64,000 nt of DNA from Stutzerimonas stutzeri. Its GTDB lineage: Bacteria > Pseudomonadota > Gammaproteobacteria > Pseudomonadales > Pseudomonadaceae. The notes beneath the pieces are model-generated. The model was not told the origin of the DNA, made no database searches, and was given only the letters and a program-made list of their open reading frames with translations. This document shows, piece after piece, positions 46,607-61,015 of the stretch. Each line of letters starts with the position of its first letter. The first letter of the stretch is position 1. The stretch is from assembly GCF_024448695.1 (NCBI RefSeq), contig NZ_JAMOHY010000004.1, positions 186,001-250,000 of the forward strand, given 5' to 3'. Made by a program: the position numbers and the translations under genes.

Positions 46607-48501
46607 CAGGCGCTCTGCTCCAGTTTCTGGCCGGCACTGCGTTTTTTCAGGTGAATCATCAGCAATGACACGGCTGCAGGGGTGACACCCGGAATTCTCG
46701 AGGCCTGCCCCAGCGTTTCAGGGCGTGCCAGTGACAATTTGTGCTGAATCTCCTTGGACAGCCCGGAGATTGCCTTGTAATCCAGTCCAGCTGGCAGCAC
46801 TACATTCTCGCTGGCGCGCAGACGGGTAATTTCATCCTGCTGACGCTCGATATAGCCGGCGTATTTGGTCTTGATTTCGACCTGCTCGGCCACCTGTGGA
46901 TCATTCACCACCACGCCAGTCAATTCGACCAGACTCTGATAATCGATTTCAGGACGCGCCAGCAGATTCAACAGGTTGTACTCATGGGTCAAGGGGGTGC
47001 CAAAGCGAGCTGAAATCGCATCACCCTGTTCGGTGTTCGGACGCACCCAGGTCTCCTTCAAACGCTGCTCCTCGCGCGCAATGCTTTCGCGCTTGCGCTC
47101 GAAGGCGGCCCAGCGGATGTCATCGACCAGCCCCAGCTCGCGACCTTTCTCGGTCAGACGCAGATCGGCATTGTCCTCGCGCAGGATCAGCCGGTATTCG
47201 GCACGCGAGGTGAACATCCGATAGGGCTCCTGAGTGCCCAGCGTAATCAGATCGTCGATCAACACGCCCAGATAGGCTTCGTCCCTGCGTGGGTACCAGC
47301 TCTCGCGACCCTGCGCACGCAGTGCGGCATTGGTACCGGCGAGCAAGCCCTGCACGCCCGCTTCCTCGTAACCAGTGGTGCCGTTGATCTGGCCAGCGAA
47401 GAACAGGCCGCTGATCACCTTGGTTTCCAGGCTGTGCTTAAGGTCGCGGGGGTCGAAGTAGTCGTACTCGATGGCATAGCCGGGGCGAACGATATGCGCC
47501 TGCTCCATGCCACGGATGCTCTGCACGATCTGCAATTGCACATCGAACGGCAGCGAAGTGGAAATGCCATTGGGGTACAGCTCATGGGTGGTCAGGCCTT
47601 CGGGTTCGATGAAGACCTGGTGGCTGTCCTTGTCGGCAAAGCGATGGATCTTGTCCTCGATGGACGGGCAATAGCGCGGGCCGACACCTTCGATGACACC
47701 GGAATACATGGGCGAGCGATCAAGATTGGCCGCGATGATTTCGTGGGTACGGGCATTGGTATGGGTGATCCAGCAGCTGACCTGCCGCGGATGCTGCTCG
47801 CGGTTGCCCAGAAAGGACATCACCGGCAGCGGTGTGTCTCCCGGCTGTTCGGTCATCACCGAGAAGTCGACGCTTCTGCCATCGATACGGGGTGGCGTAC
47901 CGGTTTTCAGACGGCCTACACGCAAGGGTTGTTCACGCAGGCGTTGCGCCAAGGCAATGGAAGGCGGATCCCCGGCACGGCCCCCGGAATAACTCTGCAT
48001 GCCTATGTGGATAAGTCCGCCGAGGAAAGTCCCGGTGGTCAGTACCACAGATTCGGAGAAGAAGCGCAGTCCCATCTGCGTGACTACGCCCTTGACCTGA
48101 TCGGCTTCAACAATCAGGTCATCGACAGCCTGCTGGAATATCCACAGGTTCGCCTGGGCCTCCAGCGTTTCTCGTACGGCAGCCTTGTACAGAATCCGAT
48201 CGGCCTGCGCTCGGGTTGCGCGAACTGCGGGGCCCTTGCGGCTGTTGAGCACACGAAACTGGATGCCGCTCTTGTCGGTGGCAGACGCCATGACACCACC
48301 CAAGGCATCGATTTCCTTGACCAAATGGCTCTTGCCGATACCGCCGATGGCCGGATTGCAACTCATCTGCCCAAGGGTTTCCACATTGTGCGTCAGCAAG
48401 AGGGTTTTCACGCCCATTCGCGCTGCTGCCAATGCAGCTTCGGTACCGGCATGGCCACCGCCGATCACGATGACGTCAAAACGGGAAGGGAAATCCACCA
48501 C
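46606..48501 (-). CDS. mnmG: tRNA modification FAD protein MnmG
   Basis: 631-residue FAD enzyme that with MnmE installs the cmnm5 group on U34 of some tRNAs. Seen: FAD-binding [22 protein letters not shown] at residues ~9-30, [33 protein letters not shown], and the C-terminal helical GidA_assoc domain. Between rsmG and the origin-like region. Standard length. Confidence 0.97.
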   Translation of the reverse strand: MVDFPSRFDVIVIGGGHAGTEAALAAARMGVKTLLLTHNVETLGQMSCNPAIGGIGKSHLVKEIDALGGVMASATDKSGIQFRVLNSRKGPAVRATRAQADRILYKAAVRETLEAQANLWIFQQAVDDLIVEADQVKGVVTQMGLRFFSESVVLTTGTFLGGLIHIGMQSYSGGRAGDPPSIALAQRLREQPLRVGRLKTGTPPRIDGRSVDFSVMTEQPGDTPLPVMSFLGNREQHPRQVSCWITHTNARTHEIIAANLDRSPMYSGVIEGVGPRYCPSIEDKIHRFADKDSHQVFIEPEGLTTHELYPNGISTSLPFDVQLQIVQSIRGMEQAHIVRPGYAIEYDYFDPRDLKHSLETKVISGLFFAGQINGTTGYEEAGVQGLLAGTNAALRAQGRESWYPRRDEAYLGVLIDDLITLGTQEPYRMFTSRAEYRLILREDNADLRLTEKGRELGLVDDIRWAAFERKRESIAREEQRLKETWVRPNTEQGDAISARFGTPLTHEYNLLNLLARPEIDYQSLVELTGVVVNDPQVAEQVEIKTKYAGYIERQQDEITRLRASENVVLPAGLDYKAISGLSKEIQHKLSLARPETLGQASRIPGVTPAAVSLLMIHLKKRSAGQKLEQSA

Positions 48502-49008
48502 GCACCTCGTGCCTGTTCAGATGAGTTCTGGGAAGCGCGCAAGTATAGGGTTTCACGGACGTTGAAAGAAGGCTTCTGGATAAAAAATAACCAATCAGCT
48601 GAGTGAGCGCCAAAGGCGATAAAAATAAATAGATAGATAGAAATTCTTTAAAGCTTATTTTTATGTTTATAAATGGTGAGCCTATTTTCTGTGGATAACC
48701 CTGTAAGCCCCCTATTTTATTGATGTACAGAGGATAACAACTCGGTGCTAAAGCTGAGCGGCGACCGTGCGTAGGCCGTGTGCATCCTGTGTATGGAATT
48801 GCTACTTGTCCACAGGCACGGTTATGCCCTGCTTTATACCCGAGTTATGGACCGAGCTTAGACTGGCTTGTCCACAGGGCTCAGCAGTGGCGTTTGAGCC
48901 GTAATAGTTCTACTGCACATTTATTTTTGTATTTGTGATCAGGCACAGCCGGTCCCGCCATGCTCATTGAGCACAGCGATCCGAGTGAATCGGTTGCCGA
49001 ACGAGTGG
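48502..49008. other. mnmG-mnmE intergenic region carrying an origin-like duplication
   Basis: 507 bp without a gene. The part 48600-48880 resembles the oriC region at 53020-53280: an AT-rich tract (48610-48665), a shared stretch (48664-48682 versus 53063-53081), and three DnaA-box-like sites. Nothing else recognised in 48881-49008. Confidence 0.7.
48610..48880. other. Second origin-like element (three DnaA-box-like sites)
   Basis: DnaA-box-like sequences: TGTGGATAA at 48690-48698 (perfect E. coli-type, reverse orientation) and TTGTCCACA at 48806-48814 and 48868-48876 (one mismatch each). Spacings are 116 and 62 bp. The AT-rich stretch 48610-48665 precedes them. Also shared with oriC: tgcatcctgtgt at 48781-48792 versus gcatatcctgtgt at 53180-53192. 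Whether it fires or only titrates DnaA is unknown. Confidence 0.75.
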
Positions 49009-50376
49009 TTATTTGCCGATACAGAAACTGGAAAAGATCCGTCCCAGCAGATCATCAGAGCTGAAGGAGCCGGTGATTTCGCCAAGCGCTTGCTGGGCCT
49101 GGCGCAAGTCTTCGGCCAGCAGTTCTCCAGCACCGGCTAGGGTCAGTTGCGCGTGACCGTGGTCGAGGTGTTGCTGGGCCTGGCGCAGTGCATCGAGGTG
49201 GCGACGGCGGGCGCTGAAACCGCTTTCTGCAGTCTGGTCGTAACCCATGCAGGTCTTCAGGTGTTCACGAAGTACATCCAGTCCCTGGCCTGAACGAGCC
49301 GAGAGGTTGAGCGTGGTTTCACCGTCGGAGCCGGTTGATAGTCCGATAGGCTCGCCGGTGAGATCGGCCTTGTTGCGGATCAGTGTGGTGCGTAGCGGAT
49401 CGGGCCGAGTCACGAGAACGTCCGGCCAGGGTGATTCACTGGCGCCTGTGGGTGAAGTGCTGGCATCCACCATCAATAGGATTCTGTCAGCATCCTCGAT
49501 GGCCTTGATGGCGCGTTCAACACCAATGCGCTCTACCTGATCATCGGTGTCACGCAGCCCTGCGGTATCGATGATATGTACGGGCATGCCGTCGATGTGG
49601 ATATGTTCACGCAGGATATCCCGGGTGGTCCCTGCGATATCGGTGACAATAGCCGCTTCGCGACCGGCCAGGGCATTGAGCAGGCTCGACTTGCCGGCAT
49701 TGGGCAGGCCGGCAATCACCACGGTCATGCCTTCGCGAAGCAGGGAGCCCTGCCCGGCTTCACGCAGCACGGTGGATAACTCGGCTCGAACACCGTCGAG
49801 CAATCCCAGCACATGGCCGTCTGCCAGGAAATCAATTTCCTCTTCGGGAAAGTCGATGGCGGCTTCGACGTAGATGCGAAGCTGAATCAGCCTTTCAGTC
49901 AGTTGATGGACCCGCCGGGAAAATTCACCTTGTAATGAACGCACCGCATTACGCGCTGCCTGGGCTGAACTGGCTTCAATAAGGTCGGCAATGGCCTCGG
50001 CCTGGGCCAGATCCAGTTTGTCATTGAGAAAGGCCCGTTCACTGAACTCTCCTGGCCTTGCCAGACGCGCGCCCAGTTCGACGCAGCGGCGCAGCAACAT
50101 GTCCATGACCACAGGTCCACCGTGCCCCTGTAGCTCCAGTACATCTTCGCCGGTGAATGAATGCGGGCCGGGAAAGAACAGCATCAGTCCCTCATCAATG
50201 ACCTCGCCGTCATCGGCATGGAACGGACCGTAATGGGCATGACGGGCTATCGGCTCTCGCCCGCTGAGGGTGATGGCCAGTGCTTTGGCACGTGCTCCGG
50301 AAACACGCACGACCCCGATGCCGCCCCGGCCCGGTGCGGTGGCGACTGCGGCAATGGTTTCGCGATCTTGGCTCAT
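49009..50376 (-). CDS. mnmE: tRNA modification GTPase MnmE
   Basis: 455-residue GTPase partner of MnmG. Seen: N-terminal tetrahydrofolate-binding domain ([26 protein letters not shown]), G domain with [28 protein letters not shown], and a C-terminal C-x-G-K motif (FCIGK). I use the ATG at 50376, the standard start; the frame is open upstream. 67 bp from the end of yidC with a terminator between. Confidence 0.96.
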   Translation of the reverse strand: MSQDRETIAAVATAPGRGGIGVVRVSGARAKALAITLSGREPIARHAHYGPFHADDGEVIDEGLMLFFPGPHSFTGEDVLELQGHGGPVVMDMLLRRCVELGARLARPGEFSERAFLNDKLDLAQAEAIADLIEASSAQAARNAVRSLQGEFSRRVHQLTERLIQLRIYVEAAIDFPEEEIDFLADGHVLGLLDGVRAELSTVLREAGQGSLLREGMTVVIAGLPNAGKSSLLNALAGREAAIVTDIAGTTRDILREHIHIDGMPVHIIDTAGLRDTDDQVERIGVERAIKAIEDADRILLMVDASTSPTGASESPWPDVLVTRPDPLRTTLIRNKADLTGEPIGLSTGSDGETTLNLSARSGQGLDVLREHLKTCMGYDQTAESGFSARRRHLDALRQAQQHLDHGHAQLTLAGAGELLAEDLRQAQQALGEITGSFSSDDLLGRIFSSFCIGK

Positions 50377-50405
50377 GCGTTCCTCCCCGGGAACCGAAAA
50401 AGCAA

Positions 50406-50427
50406 AACGCCCCAATCAAGGGGCGTT
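50406..50427. terminator. Intrinsic terminator after yidC
   Basis: Stem AACGCCCC / GGGGCGTT with loop aatcaa, just past the yidC stop. Minus-strand reading continues with TTTGCTTTTTCGG, a U-rich tail. Confidence 0.88.
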
Positions 50428-50443
50428 CTGTTTACTTGGCAAG

Positions 50444-52120
50444 TCAGGCTGAGGCAGCCACCTGTTTCTCAATCTTGCGCGTAATGTACCACTGCTGTCC
50501 GATGGACAGGACGTTGTTGACCACCCAGTACAGGACCAGACCGGCCGGGAACCAGAGGAAGAAGAAGGTGAAGATGATTGGCAGCAATTTCATCACCTTG
50601 GCCTGCATTGGGTCCGGCGGCGTGGGGTTCAGCTGCTGCTGGATGAACATGGTGACGCCCATGATGATCGGCAGGATGAAGAACGGATCCTTGATCGACA
50701 GATCGGTGATCCAGAACATCCAGGGCGCCTGGCGCATTTCAACGCTTTCCAGCAGTACCCAGTAGAGCGCCAGGAACACCGGCATCTGTACGAGGATCGG
50801 CAGGCAGCCACCGAGCGGATTGATCTTCTCCTTCTTGTACAGCTCCATCACCGCCTGGGACATCTTCTGGCGATCATCGCCGTGCTGTTCCTTGAGCGCC
50901 TGCATCTTTGGCGCCACTGCACGCATGCGGGCCATGGACCTGTAGCTGGCGGCGGAAAGCGGGAAGAAGATCAGCTTGATGATGATGGTCAGCACGATGA
51001 TCGACCAACCCCAGTTGCCGAGCAGCGTATGGATGGCGCTCAGCAGCCAGAAGATTGGCTGGGCGAGGAACCAGAGGAAGCCGTAATCGACAGTCAGGCG
51101 CAGGCCGGGAGACAGTTCTTCAAGCTTGTCCTGATCCTTGGGACCGGCATACAGGGTTGCCGCGATCTCACCCTGGCTACCGGGAGCGACTGCAACTGCA
51201 GAGCCGGTGAAGCCGATGATGTAATTACCCTGGCTGTCCTTGCGGGTCTGGACCTGATTGGTCTGATCGGGGGATGGAATCCACGCGGTGACGAAATAGT
51301 GCTGCAGCCAGGCGATCCAGCCACCCTCGACGGTTGCCCGGAAGTTTTTGTCATCCATGTCGCCCATGGACACCTTGGTGTAGGGCTCATCCTTGGTCCA
51401 GAGCGCGGCGCCCAGGTAGGTGGCCGTTCCGGTAGCAGTGCTGGAGGATGGATCACCCGTGCTGTCACGCTTGAGCTGGCCAAACATGATGCCGGACCAG
51501 GGTTTTTCGCTGCGATTGTTGATCAGATAGCGAACTTCAAGGTTGTACGTGCCGCGATCAAAGCTGAAACGCTTGATGTAGTCGACGCCGTCTTCACTGT
51601 AGGTCAGATCGACAACCAGCCGGTCCTGCCCTTCGGCCAGCTGATATTGCTGTTGCTCGCTGCTGTACAGCGGACGGCCACTGGCCTTGTCCGGACCATC
51701 GCCGATCAGGCCACTTTGTGCTTCATAGATGCGCTCGGCACTGCGTTCGAACAACTGGAAAGGTACGTCCGGACGATCCTGGCGGCGCGGGAACTGCGGC
51801 AGACGCAGGTCGATGATGTCGCCACCGCGCGGGTCGATTGCCAGTTCGAATACATCGGTACGTACACGGATCAGCTGAGAACTTGCCTGAGTTTCGGGAA
51901 GCGCACTGGCCTGCTGTTCGCTGGCGACCACCGGGATATCACTTTGTGTGCCTTCAGTACTGGCAGCTGCCGGCATGTCGGGTATCTGTGCCGTGGCGTT
52001 TTGCGTCTGACGTGTCTCTTCAGGCAGGGCTGCCTGACCGTAGTCCTGGTTCCACTGCAGAACCAGCAGGTAGGCAACGATGGCCAGTGATACAAGCAGG
52101 ATCGAGCGTTTGATATCCAT
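50444..52120 (-). CDS. yidC: Membrane protein insertase YidC
   Basis: 558-residue insertase that places proteins in the inner membrane. Seen: N-terminal helix IKRSILLVSLAIVAYLLVLQWN, a large periplasmic domain (about 60-340), and the conserved core (ARMRAVAPKMQALKEQHGDDRQKMSQAVMELYKKEKINPLGGCLPILVQMPVFLALYWVL) followed by further membrane helices. Downstream of yidD; last gene of the rpmH-rnpA-yidD-yidC cluster. Confidence 0.96.
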   Translation of the reverse strand: MDIKRSILLVSLAIVAYLLVLQWNQDYGQAALPEETRQTQNATAQIPDMPAAASTEGTQSDIPVVASEQQASALPETQASSQLIRVRTDVFELAIDPRGGDIIDLRLPQFPRRQDRPDVPFQLFERSAERIYEAQSGLIGDGPDKASGRPLYSSEQQQYQLAEGQDRLVVDLTYSEDGVDYIKRFSFDRGTYNLEVRYLINNRSEKPWSGIMFGQLKRDSTGDPSSSTATGTATYLGAALWTKDEPYTKVSMGDMDDKNFRATVEGGWIAWLQHYFVTAWIPSPDQTNQVQTRKDSQGNYIIGFTGSAVAVAPGSQGEIAATLYAGPKDQDKLEELSPGLRLTVDYGFLWFLAQPIFWLLSAIHTLLGNWGWSIIVLTIIIKLIFFPLSAASYRSMARMRAVAPKMQALKEQHGDDRQKMSQAVMELYKKEKINPLGGCLPILVQMPVFLALYWVLLESVEMRQAPWMFWITDLSIKDPFFILPIIMGVTMFIQQQLNPTPPDPMQAKVMKLLPIIFTFFFLWFPAGLVLYWVVNNVLSIGQQWYITRKIEKQVAASA

Positions 52121-52122
52121 GA

Positions 52123-52368
52123 TTACTCGGTCATCGAAGATGAATTGGAGGTGTTGTTTGAAGGCACGGGATCATAGCCGCCCGGGTTCCATGGATGGCA
52201 ACGGCCAAGCCTGCGCAGGCTCAGCCAGCCACCGTGCAGCAGGCCATGATTTTCGATGGCCTCCTGTGCGTAGCAGGAGCAGCTTGGATAGAAGCGACAA
52301 TGGCTGGCCATCATGGGACTGATGGCGTACCGGTAGATGCGAATAGGGATCAGGGCCAGTTTACGCAT
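52123..52368 (-). CDS. yidD: Membrane protein insertion efficiency factor YidD
   Basis: 81-residue protein. Seen: [42 protein letters not shown] and [15 protein letters not shown], the YidD signature. Start ATG at 52368 overlaps the end of rnpA by 8 bp; yidC begins 2 bp after its stop. Confidence 0.93.
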   Translation of the reverse strand: MRKLALIPIRIYRYAISPMMASHCRFYPSCSCYAQEAIENHGLLHGGWLSLRRLGRCHPWNPGGYDPVPSNNTSNSSSMTE

Positions 52369-52756
52369 GAACGGTTTTATCCTGTTCTGGATGAACGGCC
52401 GTTTGGGAAGGCGTACGCGACAACCTTCTCCAAAGCTTGTTGAACTGCCGTGCCAGTTCAGGATTGTCCTGATCGGCCAATCCCTTGCGCGCAATCACCA
52501 CGATGTCCCACCCCGCCAACTCCAGTTGGTGAAGGCGAAAGGTTTCGCGCAGTTGCCGTTTGATGCGATTGCGTTCGACCGAGAGCTTTACGCTCTTCTT
52601 GCCAATCACCAGCCCGATACGGGGATGAGGCAGGTCGTTTTCGCGCACCAGGAGCAGGACATTCCTGCCCGGTAACTTGCCGGAAGGGGAGTCGAAGACT
52701 GCCTTGAACTGGCTCGGGGTCAGCAATCGCTTTTCCCGACCGAAGTCCCGACTCAC
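52361..52756 (-). CDS. rnpA: Ribonuclease P protein component
   Basis: 131-residue RNase P protein that helps the RNA subunit process tRNA 5' ends. Seen: [15 protein letters not shown], and the RNR-type motif [23 protein letters not shown] near residues 52-75. Follows rpmH by 17 bp and overlaps yidD. Confidence 0.95.
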   Translation of the reverse strand: MSRDFGREKRLLTPSQFKAVFDSPSGKLPGRNVLLLVRENDLPHPRIGLVIGKKSVKLSVERNRIKRQLRETFRLHQLELAGWDIVVIARKGLADQDNPELARQFNKLWRRLSRTPSQTAVHPEQDKTVHA

Positions 52757-52773
52757 TACCGATTCCGAGGTGT

Positions 52774-52908
52774 TCAGACTGCCAGACGCTTACGACCCTT
52801 GGCACGACGGCGCGACAGGACGGCACGGCCGTTCTTGGTGGCCATACGGGCACGGAAACCGTGGGTGCGAGCGCGCTTGATGGTGCTTGGCTGGAAAGTG
52901 CGTTTCAT
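52774..52908 (-). CDS. rpmH: 50S ribosomal protein L34
   Basis: 44-residue very basic protein: start [20 protein letters not shown], end [13 protein letters not shown], the canonical L34. It starts at 52908 and ends at 52774. First gene on the minus-strand side of the origin. Too short for simple ORF listing, but the match is exact in style. Confidence 0.97.
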
Positions 52909-53421
52909 GATGCTTTACCTGGTGATCCATTGCGGGCCGGAATGGCCCCCTTTCGAGAGACCGGCGATTGTAGAGAAGCCGGGCAGTCAGGTCAATTTCC
53001 AACCAGGCGATCAGCAGGGAAACTTTAATAAAGAAGAAAAAGAATAGTCTTTCTTTTTAAAGCGTTTATAGATGGTGAGCCGACATTCTGTGGATAACCC
53101 TCTGAGACTCAGATTTGGCAAGGGCTTGAGCCAAACTGAACCCTATGGGTTTCCGGTGGGCCTGGGGTGAGTACCCATTGCATATCCTGTGTGCTAATAG
53201 GTGACTTATCCACAGTGAATGTTGTGGCCATGATATCCACTGGCCCATACCCAGGGTTCTGGATGCCTTATCAACAGGGCTTATGGGATCGCCTGGTTGT
53301 CCTGAGCGTTGCTGGAGTTGTTGTTTTTTCTGCTGCAAGGCATGGCGCTTTTGTGGATAACCGAATGCCTGAGGGCTACAATGACGACCGTTTTGCAGCT
53401 TGATAGCGTCTAGGAGATTCC
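52909..53421. other. Chromosomal replication origin region oriC (rpmH-dnaA)
   Basis: 513 bp gene-free region in the classical Pseudomonas oriC position. AT-rich tract at about 53020-53065. DnaA boxes: TGTGGATAA 53089-53097, TTATCCACA 53206-53214, TTATCAACA 53268-53276 (one mismatch), TGTGGATAA 53352-53360. It must also carry the dnaA and rpmH promoters. Confidence 0.85.
53352..53360. promoter_or_regulatory. DnaA box in the dnaA promoter region
   Basis: Perfect TGTGGATAA 62 bp upstream of the dnaA GTG start. The position suits DnaA autoregulation, which is known in other bacteria. Confidence 0.6.
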
Positions 53422-54867
53422 GTGTCGGTGGAACTTTGGCAGCAGTGCGTTGACCTCTTGAGGGATGAACTGCCAGCCCAGCAATTCAACACATGGATCC
53501 GTCCGCTTCAGGTTGAGGCCGAAGGGGATTCGCTTCGCGTCTATGCACCCAACCGGTTTGTACTGGACTGGGTCAACGAGAAGTACCTGTCCCGGCTGTT
53601 GGAACTATTGTCCGAGCGCACGAGTGGTCCGCCTCCAAACCTGTCTCTGCTGATAGGCAGCAAGCGCAGCGCTTCAGCTACCGGCTTGCCGTCTGCTTCC
53701 ATGGCGCGTGCTCAACAGCCATCAGTCGCTGTAACCCCTGCTTTTCATGAGTCACCGCCTCGTGAAAATGCCCAGAACAGTTTTTCCGAACCTTCGGCTC
53801 CCGTACGTGCGGAGCGTAACGTGCAGGTTGAAGGTGGACTCAAGCACACCAGCTATCTCAATCGCACTTTCACTTTCGAGAATTTCGTCGAAGGCAAGTC
53901 GAACCAGCTGGCGCGGGCTGCCGCCTGGCAGGTCGCGGACAATCCGAAACACGGCTATAACCCATTGTTCCTTTATGGTGGCGTGGGTCTTGGCAAGACC
54001 CACCTCATGCATGCGGTGGGTAACCATCTGCTGAAGAAAAATCCGAATGCCAAGGTGGTTTATCTTCATTCGGAGCGTTTTGTTGCCGATATGGTCAAGG
54101 CGTTGCAGCTCAACGCTATCAATGAATTCAAGCGTTTCTATCGCTCGGTCGATGCGTTGCTGATTGACGACATTCAGTTCTTCGCCAAGAAGGAACGCTC
54201 CCAGGAAGAATTCTTCCATACCTTCAATGCGTTGCTTGAAGGTGGGCAACAGGTAATTCTGACCAGTGATCGCTATCCCAAGGAAATCGACGGTCTCGAA
54301 GAGCGCCTGAAGTCCCGGTTCGGCTGGGGGCTTACCGTGGCGGTGGAACCGCCGGAGCTGGAGACACGGGTGGCGATCCTGATGAAAAAGGCCGATCAGG
54401 CTAACGTCGATCTGCCTCACGATGCTGCCTTTTTCATCGCCCAGCGGATCCGTTCCAACGTCCGCGAGCTCGAAGGTGCGCTTAAGCGCGTCATCGCCCA
54501 TGCTCACTTCATGGGGCGTGACATCACCATCGAGCTTATTCGCGAATCACTCAAAGACCTGCTTGCTCTACAGGACAAGCTGGTCAGCGTCGATAATATT
54601 CAGCGTACCGTCGCCGAGTATTACAAGATCAAGATTGCCGATCTGCTCTCGAAACGGCGTTCGCGTTCCGTTGCCCGTCCACGCCAGGTGGCGATGGCAC
54701 TGTCGAAGGAGCTGACCAATCACAGCTTGCCGGAGATTGGTGATGCGTTTGGCGGGCGGGATCACACGACTGTGCTGCATGCCTGTCGTAAGATTGCTGA
54801 ACTTCGGGAATTGGATGCCGATATTCGCGAAGACTACAAAAACCTTCTTCGTACTTTGACAACCTGA
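53422..54867 (+). CDS. dnaA: Replication initiator DnaA
   Basis: 481-residue AAA+ initiator that opens oriC. Seen: N-terminal [27 protein letters not shown], Walker [20 protein letters not shown], Walker [16 protein letters not shown], and the C-terminal DNA-binding signature [17 protein letters not shown] start with TAGGAGATT upstream. First gene of dnaA-dnaN-recF-gyrB. Confidence 0.98.
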   Translation: MSVELWQQCVDLLRDELPAQQFNTWIRPLQVEAEGDSLRVYAPNRFVLDWVNEKYLSRLLELLSERTSGPPPNLSLLIGSKRSASATGLPSASMARAQQPSVAVTPAFHESPPRENAQNSFSEPSAPVRAERNVQVEGGLKHTSYLNRTFTFENFVEGKSNQLARAAAWQVADNPKHGYNPLFLYGGVGLGKTHLMHAVGNHLLKKNPNAKVVYLHSERFVADMVKALQLNAINEFKRFYRSVDALLIDDIQFFAKKERSQEEFFHTFNALLEGGQQVILTSDRYPKEIDGLEERLKSRFGWGLTVAVEPPELETRVAILMKKADQANVDLPHDAAFFIAQRIRSNVRELEGALKRVIAHAHFMGRDITIELIRESLKDLLALQDKLVSVDNIQRTVAEYYKIKIADLLSKRRSRSVARPRQVAMALSKELTNHSLPEIGDAFGGRDHTTVLHACRKIAELRELDADIREDYKNLLRTLTT

Positions 54868-54904
54868 ACAGACTGCGGCCATTTAATAGGCAAGGGACCG
54901 GACC

Positions 54905-56008
54905 ATGCATTTCACCATTCAGCGCGAAGCCCTGTTGAAACCCCTGCAGCTGGTAGCCGGCGTCGTCGAGCGGCGCCAGACCTTGCCAGTGCTGTCCAAC
55001 GTCTTGCTGGTTGTCCAGGACCAGCAACTGTCCCTGACGGGAACCGATCTGGAAGTCGAGCTGGTAGGTCGCGTCGCGTTGGAAGATGCGTGCGAGCCCG
55101 GTGAAATCACCGTGCCGGCGCGCAAGCTGATGGATATCTGCAAGAGCTTGCAACCGGATGCGCTTATCGATATCCGCCTCGATGACCAGAAGGTGATCAT
55201 CAAATCCGGGCGCAGCCGCTTTTCGCTGTCGACATTGCCCGCAAACGATTTTCCCGCTGTGGAAGAAGGTCCTGGCTCACTGAGTTTCAGTGTCAACCAG
55301 GGCAGGATGCGCCGCATGATCGAGCGCAGCAGTTTCGCCATGGCCCAGCAGGATGTGCGCTACTACCTGAACGGCATGCTTATCGAGGTCTCCAGCGGCA
55401 TGTTGCGCGCAGTTGCGACTGACGGCCATCGGCTGGCGATGTGTTCGGTACAGGCCGGCATTGATCAGCCGGATCGTCACCAGGTCATCGTTCCGCGCAA
55501 GGGCATTCTCGAGCTGGCGCGTCTGCTGACCGAGCAGGATGCGGAAGTCGGCATTGTGCTGGGCCAGCATCATATTCGTGCGACCACGGGTGACTTCACT
55601 TTCACCTCCAAGTTGGTGGACGGCAAGTTCCCTGATTATGAGCGTGTCCTTCCACGCGGTGGCGACAAGCTTGTGGTAGGTGATCGGCAAACGTTGCGCG
55701 AGGCCTTCAGCCGTACGGCGATTCTATCCAACGAAAAATACCGTGGCATTCGCCTGCAACTGGAAAGCGGGCTGTTGAAAATACAGGCCAACAACCCTGA
55801 GCAGGAAGAAGCGGAAGAGGAAGTGGTGGTCGATTACAACGGCGGTCCACTGGAGATTGGCTTCAACGTCAGTTACCTGTTGGATGTGCTGGGCGTGATG
55901 ACCACCGATCAGGTGCGTCTGATTCTCTCCGATGCCAACAGCAGCGCGCTTGTCCAGGAATTCGACAACGACGATTCATCCTATGTCGTCATGCCGATGC
56001 GCCTGTAA
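54905..56008 (+). CDS. dnaN: DNA polymerase III beta sliding clamp
   Basis: 367-residue sliding clamp that tethers the polymerase. Seen: MHFTIQREALLKPLQLVAGVVERRQTLPVLSNVLL, typical opening; three repeated clamp domains; end SSYVVMPMRL. Starts 37 bp after dnaA. Confidence 0.98.
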   Translation: MHFTIQREALLKPLQLVAGVVERRQTLPVLSNVLLVVQDQQLSLTGTDLEVELVGRVALEDACEPGEITVPARKLMDICKSLQPDALIDIRLDDQKVIIKSGRSRFSLSTLPANDFPAVEEGPGSLSFSVNQGRMRRMIERSSFAMAQQDVRYYLNGMLIEVSSGMLRAVATDGHRLAMCSVQAGIDQPDRHQVIVPRKGILELARLLTEQDAEVGIVLGQHHIRATTGDFTFTSKLVDGKFPDYERVLPRGGDKLVVGDRQTLREAFSRTAILSNEKYRGIRLQLESGLLKIQANNPEQEEAEEEVVVDYNGGPLEIGFNVSYLLDVLGVMTTDQVRLILSDANSSALVQEFDNDDSSYVVMPMRL

Positions 56009-56018
56009 TCAGCACTGA

Positions 56019-59542
<3,524 letters not shown>

Positions 59543-59902
59543 TTCTTGTCGATGGGCAGATTAATTGGCATGTTTGTGCGAGTTATTGGCATGCCAAAAT
59601 CAGCCACTACCCCGGCCTAGCGCCGGGGTTTTTCTTTCTGGATCAGTGTTTTAGAGAAAACTGAGCAGTGCCCAGAACGCGTTGTATGTAGTGAAGCTAC
59701 AGGGGAATCCGAGAAAATCTCGTTTTGAGAATGCAAAAATCTGGGAAACTTTAGGGACGTATGCAGCGCGGCAATTTATGGCAATCAGAACAGCATCGCC
59801 CATCAGCTCTTTTATATGGCGCTGATCGGTGGGTAGATAGGCAGTTCCGCATACCTCCAAATCGTGTGTTCACTAAACCCTTCTATCAACAAGGAAATGA
59901 TG
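59543..59902. other. Intergenic region gyrB-dinD
   Basis: 360 bp. Holds the gyrB terminator (59610-59633), then a lower-GC stretch that probably marks the start of acquired DNA. No supported gene. The dinD Shine-Dalgarno (AAGGA) is at 59891-59895. Confidence 0.5.
59610..59633 (+). terminator. Intrinsic terminator after gyrB
   Basis: Stem CCCCGGC / GCCGGGG with loop ctagc, followed by TTTTT at 59629-59633, 68 bp past the gyrB stop. Confidence 0.93.
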
Positions 59903-60763
59903 ATGGCTGACAGACCCATTGCCCAGCAGCACCATGAAACCTTTGAAGGAATCCGTCAGCTGGATCCTGATGGCAATGAGTTTTGGTTGGCCCGCCAACT
60001 TGCCAAGGTGCTGGACTACTCGCAGTACCGCCATTTTTTGCCGGTAATTGAGCGTGCGAAAGAGGCTTGCGTTAACAGTGGTCAGCCGGTGATAGACCAT
60101 ATTGAGGATGTCCTCACAATGGTTGATATCGGCTCTGGTGCCAAACGTCAGGTAGAGGACTTCAGGCTTTCCCGCTATGCCTGCTACCTCATCGTACAAA
60201 ATGGCGACCCCGGAAAATCGGTGATCGCTAACGGGCAAACCTACTTTGCCATGCAAACGCGGCGACAAGAATTAGCTGATGACGCTAAATTCAGGCAGCT
60301 GAATGAAGATGAAAAACGCCTAGCCATTCGCAATGAACTGGCAGCCCACAACAAGCACCTGGCAGCTGCCGCCAAGGAAGCTGGTGTGGAAACCGGTATC
60401 GACTTTGCCATCTTCCAGGATCATGGATACAAAGGTCTTTATGGTGGCTTGGGTAATAAGGAAATTCACGCGCGCAAGGGCCTGAAAAAAAGTCAGAAAA
60501 TCCTCGACCACATGGGCAGTACCGAGTTGGCCGCCAACCTGTTCCGCGCCACGCAAACAGAAGAGAAACTGCGTCGGGATGAGGTGAGTGATAAGTCTCA
60601 GGCCAACAAAACTCACTTTGAGGTTGGGCGTAAAGTACGCGAAACCATCGCTGAGTTGGGTGGCACTATGCCGGAAGGTCTACCCACACCAGACAGCAGC
60701 ATCCAGCAGCTTGAGTCGGCCAAAAAGAAACTGGCTAAAAATGAAGATGGAAAACTGAACTGA
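59903..60763 (+). CDS. dinD: DNA damage-inducible protein D (DinD)
   Basis: 286-residue protein. Seen: BRO-N-like N-terminal region (HHETFEGIRQLDPDGNEFWLARQLAKVLDYSQYRHFLPVIERAKEACVNSG), VKRQVEDFRLSRYACYLIVQNGDPGK-like core and the DinD tail. In E. coli DinD is SOS-induced and antagonises RecA filaments. Three in-frame ATGs occur (59897, 59900, 59903); 59903 gives the best spacing to AAGGA. No LexA box was identified by eye. Lower GC than gyrB, so probably acquired. Confidence 0.85.
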   Translation: MADRPIAQQHHETFEGIRQLDPDGNEFWLARQLAKVLDYSQYRHFLPVIERAKEACVNSGQPVIDHIEDVLTMVDIGSGAKRQVEDFRLSRYACYLIVQNGDPGKSVIANGQTYFAMQTRRQELADDAKFRQLNEDEKRLAIRNELAAHNKHLAAAAKEAGVETGIDFAIFQDHGYKGLYGGLGNKEIHARKGLKKSQKILDHMGSTELAANLFRATQTEEKLRRDEVSDKSQANKTHFEVGRKVRETIAELGGTMPEGLPTPDSSIQQLESAKKKLAKNEDGKLN

Positions 60764-60838
60764 TCACGCGTCCAAGGATGCCTATGGCACGGGGCTAGCG
60801 TTTTAAACCATAGATGGTTGCCCCACTGCCCTGCCAAG

Positions 60839-60873
60839 AAACCCCGATTGACTGAAAGGTCTGCCGGGGTTTT
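60839..60873 (+). terminator. Putative terminator after dinD
   Basis: Stem AAACCCCG / CGGGGTTT with an 18-base loop, then TTT. 76 bp after the dinD stop. Confidence 0.6.
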
Positions 60874-61015
60874 GTCATTCAAGGGAGGTTGATTTTTCGG
60901 GCTCCAAATGGCGTCGACTTGTACAATCGAGCCCACTTTTTCTGATGTGCCCATGCGTCGTGGCAGCAATCGCCAGGTACTGGGCGTCGTGCTTTTAATA
61001 GGGATTGATTTACCC

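Noticed and set aside
59651-59860. 69-codon minus-strand frame between gyrB and dinD
   Set aside because: No homology-like features or convincing start signal.
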